From PoT sp049331405 (GTDB taxonomy: Bacteria; Planctomycetota; Planctomycetia; Isosphaerales; Isosphaeraceae), in assembly GCF_049331405.1 (NCBI RefSeq), contig NZ_CP186274.1, forward strand, positions 5,518,001-5,582,000: DNA of 64,000 nucleotides, in the 5' to 3' direction. This document shows, piece by piece, positions 44,401 through 52,354 of this stretch. A program made the translations under genes and the position numbers. Numbering within the stretch: position 1 is the stretch's first letter; every line of letters starts with the position of its first letter. The notes under the pieces are model-generated. The model did not search any database. It worked only from the letters and a program-made list of their open reading frames with translations, and was not told the origin of the DNA.

Positions 44401-45487
44401 GTCGACGAACGCCCTGTACGCGACGCTCTTGACCTCGGCCTGGCTCCGCCTCCTGGGGGCCAGGGTCGGGCCGAGGGCCGAGATCTCCACCGTGTCGAAC
44501 ATCGACCCCGACCTACTCGTCGTCGGGGCGGAGAGCTTCGTCGCGGATCTCGCGGTGGTCGGCGCGGCGCGCTATCATCGGGGGCGCGTCATCCTGGGGA
44601 CGACGGAGTTGGGGACCCGGAGCTTCGTCGGGAATGCGGCGCTCGTGCCGGGCGCCGCGAGCCTGCCGGACGACAGCCTCATCGGCGTGCAGTCGGTGCC
44701 GCCGCAAGGCCCGATGGAGCCGGGGAGTTCCTGGCTGGGCTCGCCCGCCCTCTTCCTCCCCAGGCGCCAGGAAAGCGGCCCCTTCGAAGAGGGGGTCACG
44801 TTCCGCCCTCCGTCTCGCCTGGTCGCATGCCGGCTGGCGATCGAGGTGTTGCGGATCCTCCTGCCGCCGACCTTCATGTACGTCGGCATCCTGGCCGTCG
44901 GTAAGGCCATCGTGGCGATGGAGGATCTGCCGGCCTGGCAGCAGATCGCGGCGCTGCCGGGGGTCTACCTAGCCTCGGCCCTGGGGCTGGCCCTGCTGTC
45001 GGCCGCCCTGAAGTGGGCCGTCGTCGGCCGCTACCGGCCCCGCGTCGAGCCGATGTGGTCGCACTTCGTCTGGCGTACCGAGTTGATCACATCGCTCTAT
45101 GAAAACGTGCCGGTCCCGATGCTCCTGCACTGGTTCACCGGGACACCCTTGATGCGGCCGCTCTTGCGCCTCTTCGGTGCCAGGATCGGCCGCCGCGTCT
45201 ACATGGAGACGACCTATCTGACCGAATTCGACCTGGTACGCGTCGAGGACGATGCGCTCGTCTCCGGGAGGGTGTCGCTCCAGACGCACCTGTTCGAAGA
45301 CCGCGTGATGAAGATGTCGACGGTGACCGTCGGCCCTGGCTGCACCGTCGGCCCGCGGTCGGTCGTGCTCTACGATGCGGAGATGGCGGCGGGGTCGAAG
45401 TTGGACGCGCTCTCGCTGGTGATGAAGGGGGAGCAGTTGCCGGCCGAGGGCCGCTGGCGCGGGATCCCGGCACGCCCCGTCGGCTGA
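41474..45487 (+). CDS. Membrane NRPS resembling epsilon-poly-lysine synthetase (Pls)
   Basis: Start at ATG 41474 (ATG 41480 also possible), giving about 1,337 residues. Adenylation domain (40-520): YIMYTSGTTGRPKG, NTYGPTESTVTATW, YRTGDLGR, GKADRARLP. Carrier domain with phosphopantetheine Ser in DLGGHSLSAARL (about 583). The rest alternates pairs of transmembrane helices with three left-handed beta-helix (hexapeptide) modules near 755-855, 990-1090 and 1230-1325, the TIGR02353 'NRPS terminal domain'. This A-T-(TM/C-like)x3 plan and length match Pls, which makes isopeptide-linked homopolymers. By hand alignment the specificity residues read D-F-E-C-I-G-T-V-T-K; Glu at the 239 position is usual for basic amino acids. 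Product unproven. Confidence 0.82.
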   Translation: MEMPQYRFDHEGRDSRDVGSFAAEMGLRRGRFPHEYLAHSFDRLHLYFEHTADARPSAPALACEGITLSYAGLEARANRLAHFLEVQGVRPGDRVGLLIERSAHAYAGLLAILKSGAVLVPLDISSPADRVAFIAEDAGLTLIISAGGPASSCAGLPCRVLDLDASAAEIAREPEVRLEPRGRDGDAACYIMYTSGTTGRPKGVVVNHLSICNFLDVCRPIYGVSPGDRVYQGMTLAFDFSIEEVWPAFAAGATVVAGPTDHRRVGSGLAAFLVENQVTVLCCVPTLLATIDRDVPTLQTLIVGGEACTEDLVRRWSRPGLRMLNTYGPTESTVTATWGELRPDRPVTIGRPLPTYTVHVLDDDLTPMPTGEAGEICIGGPGVAAGYLNRPDLTRERFIPDPFAEAGDARLYRTGDLGRVTDGGEIEYLGRIDGQVKLRGYRVELGEIEAVLKEDEAVSNALVVLAPGAGESGELVAYVTLRRAEGAGGPRRRLYEALRGRLPAYMIPAYLEILDALPMLASGKADRARLPAPGSPRLTEAGASHTAPATPLEATLAGAWGRLFGQAEVSVEADFFLDLGGHSLSAARLVSDLRREPEFRHLSVADLYDHPTVRRLALRVEAAPVGDALTPPDRGERLRHGDRRVWACGAMQFALVYLTLLVVGSPALLLAREHRLGAPALEVALVAVLSFAVSSLLGAALPVAAKWALVGRFRPGRYPVWGWYYCRWWLVRKLIDLSPLGLLAGSPLFGPYARLLGAKVGKGCHVATSHLLLPDLIEIGDDASLGYGVELEPCLVEDGWLELGSIRIGAGVFVGANSVVMLGSEVGEGARLAEQSLVARGQAIPAGESWAGSPSSLCETDPGLDSIEALPPAPPWTPALLAGFLAGCLLFEMLPGLLLAPGLAILYHDLGDGGHWQGGLAASPIAGLVYVLTTCLAVAAGKRLAMPRARAGTFPSRSQFGLRKWLSDKFMELSLESTNALYATLLTSAWLRLLGARVGPRAEISTVSNIDPDLLVVGAESFVADLAVVGAARYHRGRVILGTTELGTRSFVGNAALVPGAASLPDDSLIGVQSVPPQGPMEPGSSWLGSPALFLPRRQESGPFEEGVTFRPPSRLVACRLAIEVLRILLPPTFMYVGILAVGKAIVAMEDLPAWQQIAALPGVYLASALGLALLSAALKWAVVGRYRPRVEPMWSHFVWRTELITSLYENVPVPMLLHWFTGTPLMRPLLRLFGARIGRRVYMETTYLTEFDLVRVEDDALVSGRVSLQTHLFEDRVMKMSTVTVGPGCTVGPRSVVLYDAEMAAGSKLDALSLVMKGEQLPAEGRWRGIPARPVG

Positions 45488-45550
45488 TCCCCGGTCGCCG
45501 CGGGGCGCGGGGCGGAGATGTGATCGGATCGGAGGTGGGTTGTCGGCCGT

Positions 45551-47107
45551 TTGGGGATCGCGATCATCGTCGTCTCGTCGCTCGCGGGGGCGGGCTGCCA
45601 GTGCGCCGGGACGGGGCGGGCCAAGCCGTCGGCGCCGGCCTCAACGGCGCCGAGGGTCCCCGGCGCCGTCGCTCGCACTGACCCCGCGGTCGCCCGGGTC
45701 TCCACGGCCCCGGACGATGAGGACGACGAGGACGACGAGGACGAGGACGAAGTACGCGGACCCGAGGCCGTGGCCGCTCTCGGGGCGGAACGCGCATCCC
45801 TGTCCCCGGCCCGGAACCGCGAGGGGCCGTTCGGGGACCGGCCAGCCGAGGGCCCCGAGTCCGGGCCGGTCCTCGGCGGACCTGTTGCAATGCCGGGGGA
45901 GGCGACCGCCGAGGTCGGCGACGACGGTTACGCCCCGCCCGACCTCTTGATGAAGGCGTTCGGGCTCGAAGACCCCTCGACCCGAATCTACGGCTGGTTG
46001 GAGGGGGGGATCCTCTTCAATCCCGCCCGCCCGAGGGACCACCAGAACCTGCCCGAGACCTCGTCGGACCTCGCCAACCGCTGGCAGGTCCAGCAGATGT
46101 ACATCGTGGTCGAGCGGCCGCTCAGGTCGGACGACGACTGGGACTACGGCTACCGGGTCGACAACCTCTTCGGCACCGACTGGTCGCTCTACGGCGACGA
46201 GGGCTTGTTCCCCAACGCCTCCCTCCCCCACGGGTACGGGTACACGCCGACCCAGTTCTACGCCGACGTCCACGTCCCCTACCTGACGTCCAGGGGCCTC
46301 GACGTGCGAGTCGGCCGGTTCATCTCGCTGGCCGGTTATGAGTCGGCCTTCGCGCCGGGACGGCCACTGCGGTCGACCGGGTTCCTGTTCAATTACAGCC
46401 ACCCCTTCACGCACCTCGGGGTGCTGACCACGCTGAACCTGACCGACCGGATCCAGATCTTCAACGCGGCGGTCAACGGCTGGGATCGCTGGTTCGGACG
46501 CCGAGACCAGTGGGGCTACATGGGAGGCATCAACTGGGACTCGCGCGACGAGCGGACGAACCTGACCCTGGCCTATTACGGGGGCCCGAACCAGATCTCG
46601 CAACAGCCCCCGGCGGCTCCCTCGGCCTTGGCGGGACCGACGACGACGCAACCGAGCGTTTCCCCTCCAGGTCGGACGGCCCGGGGCGGCAACGAGACGG
46701 GCCTCGTCTCGGCCGTCGTGACCCGCGAGTGGGATCGGCGGTGGACCACCATCTTCGAGGCCGACTACGGCGCGGACCGCAGTCTCGCGACGTCGTCGAG
46801 CAACCCGAGACGCCTCGGGAATTCCACCTGGTACGGGGCCGGGATCTGGGTGCTCTATACCTTCACGGATCGCTGGACCGGCGTCTTCCGCACCGACATC
46901 TTCCGCGACGTCGGCGGCGTGCGGACGGGGTTCGACGACACCTATAGCGAGACGACCCTCGGGCTGGTCTACAAGCCGGCTTCCTGGCTCTGGATCCGCC
47001 CCGAGATCGACTACTACCGAGCCTCAGGCGCCCCGCCATTCGAAACCCACAACGGCCGGGCCAACGACGAGATTTCCTTCGGGTTCGACGTGCTGCTGTT
47101 GTATTGA
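45551..47107 (+). CDS. BBP2-type outer membrane beta-barrel porin
   Basis: A 518-residue protein. The only sensible start in frame is TTG 45551, with GGAGG about 15 bases upstream, so initiation may be weak. The N-terminus is hydrophobic with Cys (AIIVVSSLAGAGCQC), then an acidic, low-complexity linker (DDEDDEDDEDEDE). From residue about 140 on, alternating aromatic strands make the barrel (IYGWLEGGILFNP, DVRVGRFISLAGYES, TDRWTGVFRTDIFRD), ending in a C-terminal strand FGFDVLLLY with a terminal aromatic residue. It is the BBP2/OmpL-like family of planctomycetes. It lies between a polymer-type synthetase and a tripartite pump, so it may release the product. Confidence 0.75.
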   Translation: MGIAIIVVSSLAGAGCQCAGTGRAKPSAPASTAPRVPGAVARTDPAVARVSTAPDDEDDEDDEDEDEVRGPEAVAALGAERASLSPARNREGPFGDRPAEGPESGPVLGGPVAMPGEATAEVGDDGYAPPDLLMKAFGLEDPSTRIYGWLEGGILFNPARPRDHQNLPETSSDLANRWQVQQMYIVVERPLRSDDDWDYGYRVDNLFGTDWSLYGDEGLFPNASLPHGYGYTPTQFYADVHVPYLTSRGLDVRVGRFISLAGYESAFAPGRPLRSTGFLFNYSHPFTHLGVLTTLNLTDRIQIFNAAVNGWDRWFGRRDQWGYMGGINWDSRDERTNLTLAYYGGPNQISQQPPAAPSALAGPTTTQPSVSPPGRTARGGNETGLVSAVVTREWDRRWTTIFEADYGADRSLATSSSNPRRLGNSTWYGAGIWVLYTFTDRWTGVFRTDIFRDVGGVRTGFDDTYSETTLGLVYKPASWLWIRPEIDYYRASGAPPFETHNGRANDEISFGFDVLLLY

Positions 47108-47623
47108 GCCCCCCGACCGCCTCAGGAACGGGAGGCCGGGCCGCACGGGCAGGCGTCCCCCCTGCAGGCGGGTCGATTAGCCCGGATATTCCGCCCGCGG
47201 CCCATCGGACAACGCACAAGCGGATCTTGCTGTGAATACGGCGACTTCCGGGCCGCGGTGGGACGGCTGACGTGCACCATCCGCCTTGGCCCTCGCGCGG
47301 AGGCCGATCGCTCGCCGTGCTCTCGACCCGGTCAGGAGCCGGCGACGGCCGCCGCTGTCGGCGACCATGGCCCTGCGGCCGAGGCCGGCGAAGTGTAGCG
47401 AAGGGGCGGGAAATTACAGCCTTTCGCGACGGCCTTGCCGGTCGGTGGATGGGATCGAGTGTTCTCCCAAACCCTGCAGCGAGCAAGGCCGTCTCGCCAT
47501 CTCAAAGCACCACCGCGGGCAAAATATCCGGGTCAGGCGGTCTACATCCGTTACGATGTGGACTCCGGAAGGGACCTCCTCCGGAGTTCCGTCGTGTACC
47601 AACCGCCCGAGGGGCCGCGAGTC
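47108..47623. other. Spacer between porin and pump genes
   Basis: About 515 bases without a supported gene. The pump frame is open upstream to 47435, but the protein-like part and the ribosome-binding site (GAGGGG) place the true start at 47624. A promoter for the pump operon may lie here, which would make it separable from the synthetase and porin genes. Confidence 0.45.
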
Positions 47624-50600
47624 ATGAACCCTATCGTATACGCCATGAGGCGGCCTCTCACCGTCATGGTGGCCGTGGTCGCGGTCGCCCTGGGGAGCGG
47701 GCTCGCACTCTATCGCATGCCCGTCGACATCTTCCCGAATCTGAACCTGCCCGTCGTCTACGTCTGCCAGCCCTACGGCGGGATGGATCCCGCGCAGATG
47801 GAAGGGTTACTCACGAATTATTATGAGTATCACTTCCTCTACATCGGCGGCATCCACCACGTTGAGTCGAAGAACATCCAGGGCATGGCCCTGATGAAAC
47901 TCTTCTTCCACCCGGGCACGAACATGGCCCAGGCGATGGCGGAGACGATCGGCTACGTCACGCGCTCGCGGGCCTTCATGCCTCCAGGGACCGTCTCGCC
48001 CTTCATCACCCGCTTCGACGCCGGGAGCGTACCGGTCGGCTACTTGACGCTCTCGAGCGAGACGAAGAGCATCGGCGAGATCCAGGACCAGGCTCTCTTC
48101 AAGGTTCGGCCGATGTTCGCGAGCCTGCCGGGGGTCTCGGCACCGCCGCCCTTCGGCGGCAGCCAGCGGACCGTCGTCGTCCGCATCGACCCCGACCGAC
48201 TCCGCTCCTACAAGATGTCGCCTGACGAGGTCACCAGGGCCCTCGTCGCGGGGAACGCCATCAGCCCTTCGGGCAACATACGCATCGGCGATGAGATGCC
48301 GATCGTCCCCGTGAACTCGCTGGTCAAGCAGGCCGACGAGCTCAAGTCGATCCCCATCCGCCCCGGAGCAAATCCGACGGTTTACCTACGCGACGTCGCC
48401 ACCGTCCAGGACGCCTCTGACACGACCACCGGCTACGCCCTGGTCAACGGCCGTCGCGCGGTCTACATCCTCGTCACGAAGCGGGCCGACGCCTCGACCC
48501 TCTCGGTCGTCCAGAACGTGAAGGCCGCGATCCCCTCCATGCAGGCCGTGCTCCCCGACGACATCAAGGTCGGCTTCGAGTTCGACCAGTCCCCCACCGT
48601 GACTAACGCGATGCGGAGCCTCGTCATCGAGGGAGCACTTGGAGCTGTCCTCACCGGGCTCATGGTCCTCGTCTTCCTCCGCGACTGGCGGAGCGTCATC
48701 GTCGTCGTCCTGAATATCCCGTTCGCGCTCTGCGGGGCGGTGGTCGCGCTCTGGCTCACCGGCCAGACCATCAACCTCATGACGCTCGGCGGGCTCGCCC
48801 TCGCCATCGGCATCCTCGTCGACGAGGCGACGGTCGAGGTGGAGAACATCCACACCAAGATGGAGACGGCCGAGAGCGTCCCTCGGGCCGTCCGCCAGGG
48901 CAATCTCGATACGGCCGTGCCAAGGCTGCTCGCGATGCTCTGCATCCTTGCCGTCTTCATCCCGTCATTCTTCATGCAGGGGGCGGCCCAGGCCCTCTTC
49001 GTCCCGCTCTCGCTCGCGGTCGGCTTCGCGATGGTCTCGTCCTACTTGCTGTCGAGCACCTTCGTCCCGGTCCTCTCGGCCTGGCTCCTGAAGCCCCAGC
49101 ATCGGGCGGATCATGGCACGTCTCGGCGTTCGCTTCTCGGCCGAGCGAGCGATGCCTATCGTTCGACCCTCGGCGGGGTGGTCCTCCGATGGCTCGTCGT
49201 GCCCGCCTACCTCGCCCTCGCCTGGTTCGTCGTTGTGGGGGTCGGGCAGCAGCTCGGGATGGAGATCTTCCCCCGGGTCGACGCCGGGCGATTCCAGCTC
49301 CGCATCAAGGCCCCGGCCGGCACGCGGATCGAGAAGTCCGAGGGCATCGCGAAGGCCGCCCTGGCCGCCTTGACGGACGAGGTCGGCGAGGCCGGGGTCG
49401 AGATCTCCGTCGGCTACGTCGGCCTCATCCCCTCGAGCTATCCGATCAATGCGATCTACCAGTGGACGGCGGGCCCGGAGGAAGTATTGCTCCGCGTCGC
49501 CCTCCGCGAGTCCGCGAAGGTCGACGTCGAAGCCCTCAAACGAAAGCTGCGGGACAAGCTGACCCACGCGATGCCCGAGGTCCAATTCTCGTTCGAGCCG
49601 GCCGACATCGTGAGCGACGTCATGAGCTTCGGCTCGCCGACGCCGGTGGAGGTCGCCGTGAGCGGGCCGAACTACGCCGACGTCCGGGCCCACGCCGAGA
49701 AGGTCAGGGGCGAGCTCGCCAAGGTTGCCTCGCTCCGAGACCTCCAGTACGCCCAGGCCCTCGACTATCCGACGGTGGTCGTGGACATCGACCGTGAGCG
49801 GGCCGGCCTGAGCGGGGTCACGGCCGAGGAGATCGCCCGATCGCTCGTCACGGCCACCTCGTCGAGCCGATTCGTCGTGCCCAACTACTGGCCCGACCCG
49901 AAGACCGGGATCGGCTATCAGGTGCAGGTCGAGGTCCCGATCGCTGTCATGGACTCGGTCAAGCAGGTCGAGACCCTCCCGGTCCAGCGGCCCGGCGGGC
50001 CGACGCTCCTGCTCCGCGACGTCGCGAACGTCCGGCGCGACACGATGCCCGGCGAATTCGATCGCTACAACATGAAGCGATCCATCAGCCTGACCGCCAA
50101 CGTGGTCGGTGAGGATCTGGGGGCGGCTTCGCGACGGATCTCGGCCGCCCTGGCGAAGACCGGGGAACCTCCCAAGGGGGTGGTCGTCGACGTCCGGGGC
50201 CAGATCGTACCGATGCGAGAGATGCTCTCGGGGCTCGCGTTCGGGCTCGCGGCGTCCATCGTCGTCGTCCTGCTCCTGCTCACCGCGAACTTCCAGTCAG
50301 TCCGCCTCGCCCTGGTCGCCGTTTCCACGGCCCCGGCGGTCGTCTGCGGCGTGATCGCCGCATTGTGGGCGACGAACACCACGATCAATATTCAGTCGTT
50401 CATGGGGGCGATCATGGCGGTCGGCGTCGCCGTCGCCAACGCGATCCTCCTCGTCACCTTCGCCGAACGTCGGCGTCGCGACGAATCCGCGGAGGCGGGC
50501 GAGGCCGCGATCCACGGCGCGGTCGATCGCCTGAGGCCCATCCTCATGACGAGCTGCGCGATGACGGCCGGCATGGTTCCGATGGCTCTCGGGTGGGGTG

Positions 50601-50863
50601 AAGGGGGCCAGCAGTCGGCTCCCCTCGGCCGTGCGGTCATCGGCGGGCTCGTCGCGGCGACGGCCGCGACGCTGTTCGTCCTCCCCGCCGTCTTCGCCCT
50701 GGTCCAGGGTCGAGTCGGCAGGACTTCCGCATCGGTCGACCCCGACGATCCGGAGAGCCGCTATTACGTCCGCCAGCCGATGGACCCGAACTTCTCGCTC
50801 AACGGGCACGGACACGACACGGTGTCGGTCGCCGGAGAAACGGATGGAGGGAGCCACTCATGA
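47624..50863 (+). CDS. RND efflux permease (inner membrane)
   Basis: About 1,079 residues from ATG 47624. It begins NPIVYAMRRPLTVMVAVVAV and has the RND plan: TM1, a large periplasmic loop, TM2-6, a second loop and TM7-12. In TM4 the usual Asp-Asp pair is Asp-Glu (GILVDEATVEVEN). In TM10 the Lys of AcrB is replaced (VGVAVANAILLVTFAE). That second-half pattern is typical of NolG-like pumps and argues for a somewhat different proton relay. The periplasmic regions (LPGVSAPPPFGGSQRTVVVR) match this group. The stop overlaps the next ATG (ATGA), so it is coupled to the fusion protein. Confidence 0.88.
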   Translation: MNPIVYAMRRPLTVMVAVVAVALGSGLALYRMPVDIFPNLNLPVVYVCQPYGGMDPAQMEGLLTNYYEYHFLYIGGIHHVESKNIQGMALMKLFFHPGTNMAQAMAETIGYVTRSRAFMPPGTVSPFITRFDAGSVPVGYLTLSSETKSIGEIQDQALFKVRPMFASLPGVSAPPPFGGSQRTVVVRIDPDRLRSYKMSPDEVTRALVAGNAISPSGNIRIGDEMPIVPVNSLVKQADELKSIPIRPGANPTVYLRDVATVQDASDTTTGYALVNGRRAVYILVTKRADASTLSVVQNVKAAIPSMQAVLPDDIKVGFEFDQSPTVTNAMRSLVIEGALGAVLTGLMVLVFLRDWRSVIVVVLNIPFALCGAVVALWLTGQTINLMTLGGLALAIGILVDEATVEVENIHTKMETAESVPRAVRQGNLDTAVPRLLAMLCILAVFIPSFFMQGAAQALFVPLSLAVGFAMVSSYLLSSTFVPVLSAWLLKPQHRADHGTSRRSLLGRASDAYRSTLGGVVLRWLVVPAYLALAWFVVVGVGQQLGMEIFPRVDAGRFQLRIKAPAGTRIEKSEGIAKAALAALTDEVGEAGVEISVGYVGLIPSSYPINAIYQWTAGPEEVLLRVALRESAKVDVEALKRKLRDKLTHAMPEVQFSFEPADIVSDVMSFGSPTPVEVAVSGPNYADVRAHAEKVRGELAKVASLRDLQYAQALDYPTVVVDIDRERAGLSGVTAEEIARSLVTATSSSRFVVPNYWPDPKTGIGYQVQVEVPIAVMDSVKQVETLPVQRPGGPTLLLRDVANVRRDTMPGEFDRYNMKRSISLTANVVGEDLGAASRRISAALAKTGEPPKGVVVDVRGQIVPMREMLSGLAFGLAASIVVVLLLLTANFQSVRLALVAVSTAPAVVCGVIAALWATNTTINIQSFMGAIMAVGVAVANAILLVTFAERRRRDESAEAGEAAIHGAVDRLRPILMTSCAMTAGMVPMALGWGEGGQQSAPLGRAVIGGLVAATAATLFVLPAVFALVQGRVGRTSASVDPDDPESRYYVRQPMDPNFSLNGHGHDTVSVAGETDGGSHS

Positions 50864-52224
50864 AATGCCTCTCCCACATGAGGAGCACAGTTCGAATGCG
50901 ATCGATATCCGTCTCGCCCGGGACCTGGGCCGCCTTACTCGCCCTCCTCGGAACGACCGCAGCGGGTTGCGGTAAAGTGGCCGGCGAGTCCTCCGCACGG
51001 GCCGAGACTCAGAAGGCCGCCCCGGCCACCCGCGTCGTGACCGTACTTCCCGAGCGAGCGACCGTCAGGCGCGTCGCGGAACAGCCGGGGCAGATCGACC
51101 CGGCCGAGGTCACCCCGATCCATGCGAAACTCGCCGGCTATGTCCAATCAGTCTCCGTCGACATCGGGGACCGCGTCAAGGCCGGGCAACTCATGGCCGA
51201 ACTCCGAGTCCCCGAGGTCATGGCCGAGCTCAAGCAGAAACGGGCGACGGTCGGGCAGTCCGAGGCGGAGCGACGTCAGGCCGAGGCGGCCGTGGCGGTG
51301 GCCCAGGCCGAGCTCGAGAGCGTCCAGGCGAAGGTCGCCGAGATCCGAGCGGGCGTCCGCGCGGCAGACGCGGACGTCGAGCGATGGCGGGCCGAGTTCG
51401 CCAGGGTGCAACAACTCGCCCAGGACAGGGCCCTCGTCGGGAGCCTCGTCGACGAGACCCGGAGCAAGCTCGGGGCCGCCGAGGCGAGCCGCGACGAGGT
51501 AGGGGCTCAGATCAAATCGGCGGAAGCGGCGATCGCCCAGGCGAAGGCCCTGCTCGACAAGGCTCGCTCCGATGTCCAGGCCGCCGCATCGCGCGTGGAG
51601 GTGGCCCGCTTCGATTCCGAGAAGGCCGAGGCCATGGTCGGATACATGAGGATCGAGGCCCCCTACGACGGCGTCGTGATCCGCAGGAAGGTCGACCGCG
51701 GCCAACTCACGACCCCCGGGGCATCGGCCGATCCGCTCTTCGTCGTCGCCCGCAGCGACGTCGTGACAATCTCCGTGGGCGTGCCCGAGTCGGACGCCAC
51801 CACCGTCGAACCCGGCGACTCGGCCCAGGTCCGACTCATGGCGATGGGAGGTAAGACTGTCGAGGGTAAGGTGACCAGGACGGCATGGGCCCTCGACGCG
51901 TCGACCCGCACGCTCCTGGTCGAGATCGACCTGCCGAATCCCGGAGAGGTCTTGAGGCCTGGCCTCTATGCCTATGCAACGGTCGTCGTCGATGAGCATC
52001 CGGACGTGCTGACGGTGCCGTCGAAGGCGGTCGTGAAGGCGGCGGGAAAGGCTTACTGCGTCCTCATCGAATCGGGCCGAGCCAAGCGTCGAGAAGTGCA
52101 ACTCGGCTACTCCGACAGCAAGAGGACCGAGGTGATATCCGGCCTGAGCGAGGGGGACGCCGTCATCGAGTCGAACGCGGCGACCCTGACCGACGGTCAG
52201 CCGGTCGAAGCGGGCAAGCCCTAG
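50860..52224 (+). CDS. RND membrane fusion protein (periplasmic adaptor)
   Basis: A 454-residue lipoprotein-type adaptor. The signal ends in a lipobox (LALLGTTAAGCGK). Then come a lipoyl half-motif (HAKLAGYVQSVSVDIGDRVKAGQ), a long alpha-helical hairpin of about 160 residues rich in Ala, Glu and Arg, the second lipoyl half (IEAPYDGVVIRRKVDRGQL), a beta-barrel and the membrane-proximal domain. It links the RND permease to the outer membrane factor. The helical hairpin is longer than in many adaptors, which fits a TolC-type partner encoded just downstream. Its ATG overlaps the permease stop. Confidence 0.88.
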   Translation: MKCLSHMRSTVRMRSISVSPGTWAALLALLGTTAAGCGKVAGESSARAETQKAAPATRVVTVLPERATVRRVAEQPGQIDPAEVTPIHAKLAGYVQSVSVDIGDRVKAGQLMAELRVPEVMAELKQKRATVGQSEAERRQAEAAVAVAQAELESVQAKVAEIRAGVRAADADVERWRAEFARVQQLAQDRALVGSLVDETRSKLGAAEASRDEVGAQIKSAEAAIAQAKALLDKARSDVQAAASRVEVARFDSEKAEAMVGYMRIEAPYDGVVIRRKVDRGQLTTPGASADPLFVVARSDVVTISVGVPESDATTVEPGDSAQVRLMAMGGKTVEGKVTRTAWALDASTRTLLVEIDLPNPGEVLRPGLYAYATVVVDEHPDVLTVPSKAVVKAAGKAYCVLIESGRAKRREVQLGYSDSKRTEVISGLSEGDAVIESNAATLTDGQPVEAGKP

Positions 52225-52354
52225 CCGAAAACTCGGCCCATAGCGCACAACCCGACCCTCGGGACGCCTCCTGGATCCCGTTTGGATTCAGCGGTCCTAT
52301 CGCGATGAACGATTTTTAGCCTAAGTCCGGAAGTGCGTGGCCAGGGAGGGCCTC

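Noticed and set aside
47435..47623. Upstream extension of the RND permease
   Set aside because: The extra 63 residues are not membrane-like, and the typical RND start MNPIVYAMRRPL with GAGGGG lies at 47624.
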